Shown: in pieces, positions 61,356-64,000 of the stretch
Position numbering within the stretch: the first letter of the stretch is position 1
Layout: every line of letters begins with the position of its first letter
Source of the DNA: Candidatus Nitrosopumilus sp.
Lineage (GTDB): Archaea > Thermoproteota > Nitrososphaeria > Nitrososphaerales > Nitrosopumilaceae
Length of the DNA: 64,000 nucleotides
Assembly: GCA_020431995.1 (NCBI GenBank)
Contig: JAGQHE010000029.1
Span: forward strand, 1 to 64,000
Direction of reading: 5' to 3'
Made by a program: the position numbers and the translations under genes
The notes under the pieces: model-generated
Databases searched by the model: none
What the model was told of the DNA's origin: nothing
The model's input: only the letters and a program-made list of their open reading frames with translations

Positions 61356-61772
61356 CTACAGCATTTTCTCAGCACGTTTCAACTCAATCCCGCATGTCTT
61401 CATATCTGAATTGAACGGTGTGCTGTGACTCTCAAGTGTTGTTTTGCCTGCATGTGTCTCAATAAGGATTCCGTCTCTTGACAGGTTTTCTTCGTTTTTA
61501 TCGTTTAATACCAAATGTATCTCCAGTCTGTAATCTTCATCTAGCTTGTTCTCTACGCTGAATTGGAATTCCACAATGTCTGATTTTATTGCACATCTGA
61601 TTGGAGTAATCTCAAAATCTTCTGGATAGTTGCTTAAGACAAGTATGGGTGGGGGTGATTCTGAGTGTTGTGATGCCGTTCCTGCAAATTCGTTGACGGG
61701 AATGAAAAACAATCCAATCAATACTGCCGCACCTATTGCCACGCCAATAACAAGTTGCGATTTAAAAAACAC
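61356..61772 (-). CDS. membrane-anchored beta-domain protein
   Basis: 138 residues. N-terminal helix QLVIGVAIGAAVLIGLFFI, then an exposed beta-rich domain (IVEFQFSVENKLDEDYRLEI; LVLNDKNEEN) with two Cys (PIRCAIK and KTCGIEL) that could form a disulfide. Unknown family. Confidence 0.6.
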   Translation of the reverse strand: MFFKSQLVIGVAIGAAVLIGLFFIPVNEFAGTASQHSESPPPILVLSNYPEDFEITPIRCAIKSDIVEFQFSVENKLDEDYRLEIHLVLNDKNEENLSRDGILIETHAGKTTLESHSTPFNSDMKTCGIELKRAEKML

Positions 61773-61967
61773 AAAAAAGGCAAACCAAACTCAGTAAAAA
61801 ATCCTTTCCAGATTTATAGCATCAACAATATCCGAATGACACAATCCAACCACGTCTGATCTCAGTATCATGTCTCGGCAAACCCTGTCATACGCGCGAT
61901 AATCTGTCATTTCATGATTGAAAATCACACTCAGTCTTTAAATTCAAAAAATTTGGCAGTACTGTGA

Positions 61968-62786
61968 TTGAGGAAACTAGTCTGGACTGTAATCGCCTTT
62001 GCGGCCATGGCCACGTCACTGTCTTTTGCATTTGCAGAGTCAACATATGACATTAACATCCCCTCTGGTTCTGCTGACATGTCGGCCCCGTTTCATTGGT
62101 CAAGCGAAAAGGACGGTGACACATCAGGGTTCATCGAGATTATAGTCAATGACACAATTTTTTGGAAAAACGCTGACACTGTTGCACATACCGTGACTTC
62201 TGGAACCTCTGGACTTGGCCCTGATGGGATCTTTGACAGTGGCAAGATTGGCCCTGGAAAGTTCTTCATGAAACAATTTACCGAGATAGGGGAATTCCCA
62301 TACTACTGCACCATTCATCCTTGGAGGACAGGTCTTGTGAGTGTGGGCAGCGGTTACAGCGTTCTGCCACAAGTTGGCTCTGATTTCGGGGATGGCACCA
62401 ATACGTTTGATTTGGAATACAAGTTCAACCGACTGGTAAACCACGCCAGCATTGACGAAAGCAAAAAGTCAATCACGCTTGAATTAAAGGGAAACACGAT
62501 AAACGATGACAATACGCTGACCATATCGCTGCCAACTGCGTTGATCAGCGGAATCTCATCAGTATCTGTTGACGGTGTCATGACAGAAGGGTTTTCACAG
62601 GAATCTGAAAGCAAAGCAACCGTTCTGGTGATCAACGATATTCCTTCTCATGCAAAATCAATCACCATAAGTGGGACTACGATAGTGCCGGAATTTGGAG
62701 GACTGGTGGCAATTACCTTGATCTTGTCATTGTCTGCGATAGTCTGGATGACACGAAAGCAGTCCTTCTTGAGACTTGGCGCATGA
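61968..62786 (+). CDS. PEFG-anchored cupredoxin surface protein 2
   Basis: 272 residues from TTG 61968. Signal peptide MRKLVWTVIAFAAMATSLSF, cupredoxin with His (TVAHTVTSG), Cys and His (PYYCTIHPWRTG), beta domain (LTISLPTALISGISSVSVDG) and PEFG tail IVPEFGGLVAITLILSLSA. The axial Met seen in the paralogue at 52528 is replaced by Arg here, so copper site properties should differ or be lost. Same overall architecture, so the two are paralogues. Confidence 0.9.
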   Translation: MRKLVWTVIAFAAMATSLSFAFAESTYDINIPSGSADMSAPFHWSSEKDGDTSGFIEIIVNDTIFWKNADTVAHTVTSGTSGLGPDGIFDSGKIGPGKFFMKQFTEIGEFPYYCTIHPWRTGLVSVGSGYSVLPQVGSDFGDGTNTFDLEYKFNRLVNHASIDESKKSITLELKGNTINDDNTLTISLPTALISGISSVSVDGVMTEGFSQESESKATVLVINDIPSHAKSITISGTTIVPEFGGLVAITLILSLSAIVWMTRKQSFLRLGA

Positions 62787-62866
62787 GATTTACAAAACTT
62801 GAATTCTTGAATATGTCTGATTAATCTTCAGTTATGAAATTGCATACCCGAATCCTCATTGTTTAA

Positions 62867-63088
62867 ATGGCAATTTCTTTCACATGTGTCGTGGAGCAAA
62901 AATCACTTGAATGCCCGGTGTGCAAAAGCAACAAGGCTGAGATTGCAGGGAAGAACGTAAAGCTAAGCGGCAGGTTTGAAGACAAGGAGTTTCTTACTAC
63001 CGATCTGACCGTCCTCAAGTGCACTAGATGTGGCTACTATATGCTGTTTGACAAGATGGCCCAATTTACCACAAAGGAAGAAACCTGA
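62867..63088 (+). CDS. small zinc-ribbon protein
   Basis: 73 residues: SLECPVCKSNKAEIAGKN, LKCTRCGYYMLFDKM. Two CPxC/CTRC knuckles 32 residues apart; the Pro-rich first knuckle and CGYYMLF are frequent in archaeal nucleic-acid zinc ribbons. Function unknown. Confidence 0.75.
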   Translation: MAISFTCVVEQKSLECPVCKSNKAEIAGKNVKLSGRFEDKEFLTTDLTVLKCTRCGYYMLFDKMAQFTTKEET

Positions 63089-63093
63089 AAGTT

Positions 63094-63690
63094 CTATCTG
63101 ATGATCTCTTGGTTGTCCAATTCCAGCAGCTGTGATTGCAGCTCTTCTGGAGTCTCAGTCCCGTATGAAATCAGAACCCTGTCGTCATCCTGTATCTCAT
63201 AGTCTCTGATGTCCGGAACCTGCTTGCCGTTTACGTAAAACACCAGTGAGTATTCGTCATTTGTACAGAAACTTCTGCCGTCTTGGAATACGAAGCACTG
63301 ATCATCAAGGCCTATCTTTAACGTGTCAAAGAGATACCCCAAGGTGACACCTGTGGCATGCTTGTGTATCGTAGAGCCGTCCCTTCCCTCAAAATGGATC
63401 CAAGGTGACTTTATCTGGTATGCTGGGGCTGAAAAATCAAACTTGTCTCCGAATATCTTTACCAGCAGTGCCGCATGCGAGTGCTCGCTGCCCAAGGCTT
63501 CGGCGTTTTCTGGGCCGCCTGGAGCGCTGTCAGACATGTTGACAAACATCCATACTGCATAGCCTACAATTACTGCAATGCCTGCCAAAACACCTATGGC
63601 AATTACGGTCTCTTTTCTTTTTGCTGCAGAGCGTTTAGTGGCATAATTCTCACGTTTTTCTTCGCGCTCTCTTCTCTCTTTTCGACCCAT
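63094..63690 (-). CDS. single-span protein with exposed domain
   Basis: 198 residues from ATG 63690 (204 from 63708). Very basic cytosolic N-terminus MGRKERREREEKRENYATK, one membrane helix (TVIAIGVLAGIAVIVGYAV), then an exposed alpha/beta domain with SHAALLVKIFGDKFDF, ATGVTLGYLFDTLKIG, and two Cys (DQCFVF, SFCTNDE) likely disulfide-bonded. I recognise no named family. Confidence 0.7.
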   Translation of the reverse strand: MGRKERREREEKRENYATKRSAAKRKETVIAIGVLAGIAVIVGYAVWMFVNMSDSAPGGPENAEALGSEHSHAALLVKIFGDKFDFSAPAYQIKSPWIHFEGRDGSTIHKHATGVTLGYLFDTLKIGLDDQCFVFQDGRSFCTNDEYSLVFYVNGKQVPDIRDYEIQDDDRVLISYGTETPEELQSQLLELDNQEIIR

Positions 63691-63800
63691 CGGATAGTCA
63701 GAGTCCAAAATTTACCCTAATTAACCATTCGACAGTCTGGTTCGTTTTTTCACAACTTGCTCCGTAAAATAATAAATAAAATCAGAAATCATTGCCATGT

Positions 63801-64000
63801 ATGGGCTGTATCTTCTGTGACATTCTGAGTGGGAAAAGAGACGGACATTTTCTTTATGAGGACGAGCGCCATGTAGCTTTTCTGGACAAGTATCCAATAG
63901 ACGTGGGCCACAGCTTGGTCGTTCCAAGAGAGCACCATGAAAGAATCACTGACATGGATTCAGTCGATGTCGGGAATGTCTTCTCAATTGTGCCAAAAAT
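63801..64000 (+). CDS. HIT-family nucleotide-binding protein (partial)
   Basis: The first 66 residues are visible before the window ends. MGCIFCDILSGKRDGHFLYE, AFLDKYPIDVGHSLVVPREH match the N-terminal half of HIT proteins (zinc-type CxFCD start and GHSLVVP). The HxHxH triad would be beyond the window. Family members hydrolyse or transfer nucleotides. Confidence 0.9.
   Translation, partial: MGCIFCDILSGKRDGHFLYEDERHVAFLDKYPIDVGHSLVVPREHHERITDMDSVDVGNVFSIVPK

Overview
The window is a chromosomal stretch of an ammonia-oxidiser-type archaeon of the Nitrososphaerota (Thaumarchaeota), most likely order Nitrosopumilales. The evidence is archaeal ribosomal proteins S25e and S26e, archaeal RNA polymerase subunit Rpo6, Alba, an archaeal threonyl-tRNA synthetase, a deoxyhypusine-synthase-like gene, stand-alone Lrp ligand-binding (RAM) modules, PEFG-tailed cupredoxin surface proteins and many tiny Cys-rich proteins. 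Many starts fit leaderless transcription: an AT-rich box A (often CTTAAG or TTTAAA) lies about 26-30 nt before the start codon. No rRNA, tRNA, CRISPR array or intact insertion sequence was found. Base composition is mid-range, with clearly AT-richer islands (judged by eye).

Layout. 0-2.3 kb: RAM proteins, small zinc proteins, an AIM24-type protein. 2.4-7.3 kb: a DUF1998/MrfA-like helicase and a metal P1B-ATPase. 7.4-10.6 kb: accessory DNA with a broken galactose-oxidase-like C-terminal domain, a Q/A-rich helical protein and an AT-rich three-gene cassette bracketed by a 27-bp imperfect direct repeat. 10.6-20.4 kb: many small proteins, including a PD-(D/E)XK nuclease, a rhodanese, a winged-helix protein, a GIY-YIG-like protein and a dense set of zinc-binding micro-proteins, most too short for ordinary gene calling. 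20.5-35.2 kb: mostly core genes (XPD/DinG-type Fe-S helicase whose 5' end looks defective, ilvD, deoxyhypusine synthase, S25e, Rpo6, Alba, an asparagine-synthase-like protein, aldo/keto reductase, UbiA prenyltransferase). 35.2-38.8 kb: an AT-rich accessory island with an HTH regulator, a Met/Gln/Asn-rich exported protein divergent from a reduced CDF transporter, and remnants of UPF0060 and of a tyrosine recombinase. 38.8-43.1 kb: DUF2203 protein, a paralogous pair, a PPOX flavoprotein, a class III nucleotidyl cyclase and HtrA. 43.1-46.3 kb: a second AT-rich island with a Cas1-type C-terminal fragment, a palindrome-rich stretch and a remarkable 705-residue protein. 46.3-52.4 kb: trpEGDCBA. 52.5-64 kb: two PEFG cupredoxins, pyrG, an NAD kinase with a winged-helix tail, a PfkB kinase, S26e, a CDP-alcohol phosphotransferase, a ureohydrolase, thrS and a HIT protein cut by the window end.

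How the genes work together. The trp operon encodes chorismate-to-tryptophan synthesis except trpF, which is not in the cluster. ilvD (branched-chain amino acids) and pyrG (CTP) are other anabolic genes. S25e, Rpo6 and Alba form an information-processing neighbourhood. P1B-ATPase, CDF protein, Met-rich protein, YHS protein and cupredoxins indicate heavy metal, probably copper, traffic.

The most unusual object is the gene at 43753-45870. One uninterrupted frame joins an intact SIR2-like NADase/defence domain, a HEPN-like segment with an Rx4H motif, and the Ig-like, beta and cupredoxin domains normally found on exported thaumarchaeal surface proteins, with no signal peptide. It sits beside the Cas1/casposase-like fragment and looks like an undescribed defence or stress effector with a metal- or redox-responsive C-terminus (inference).
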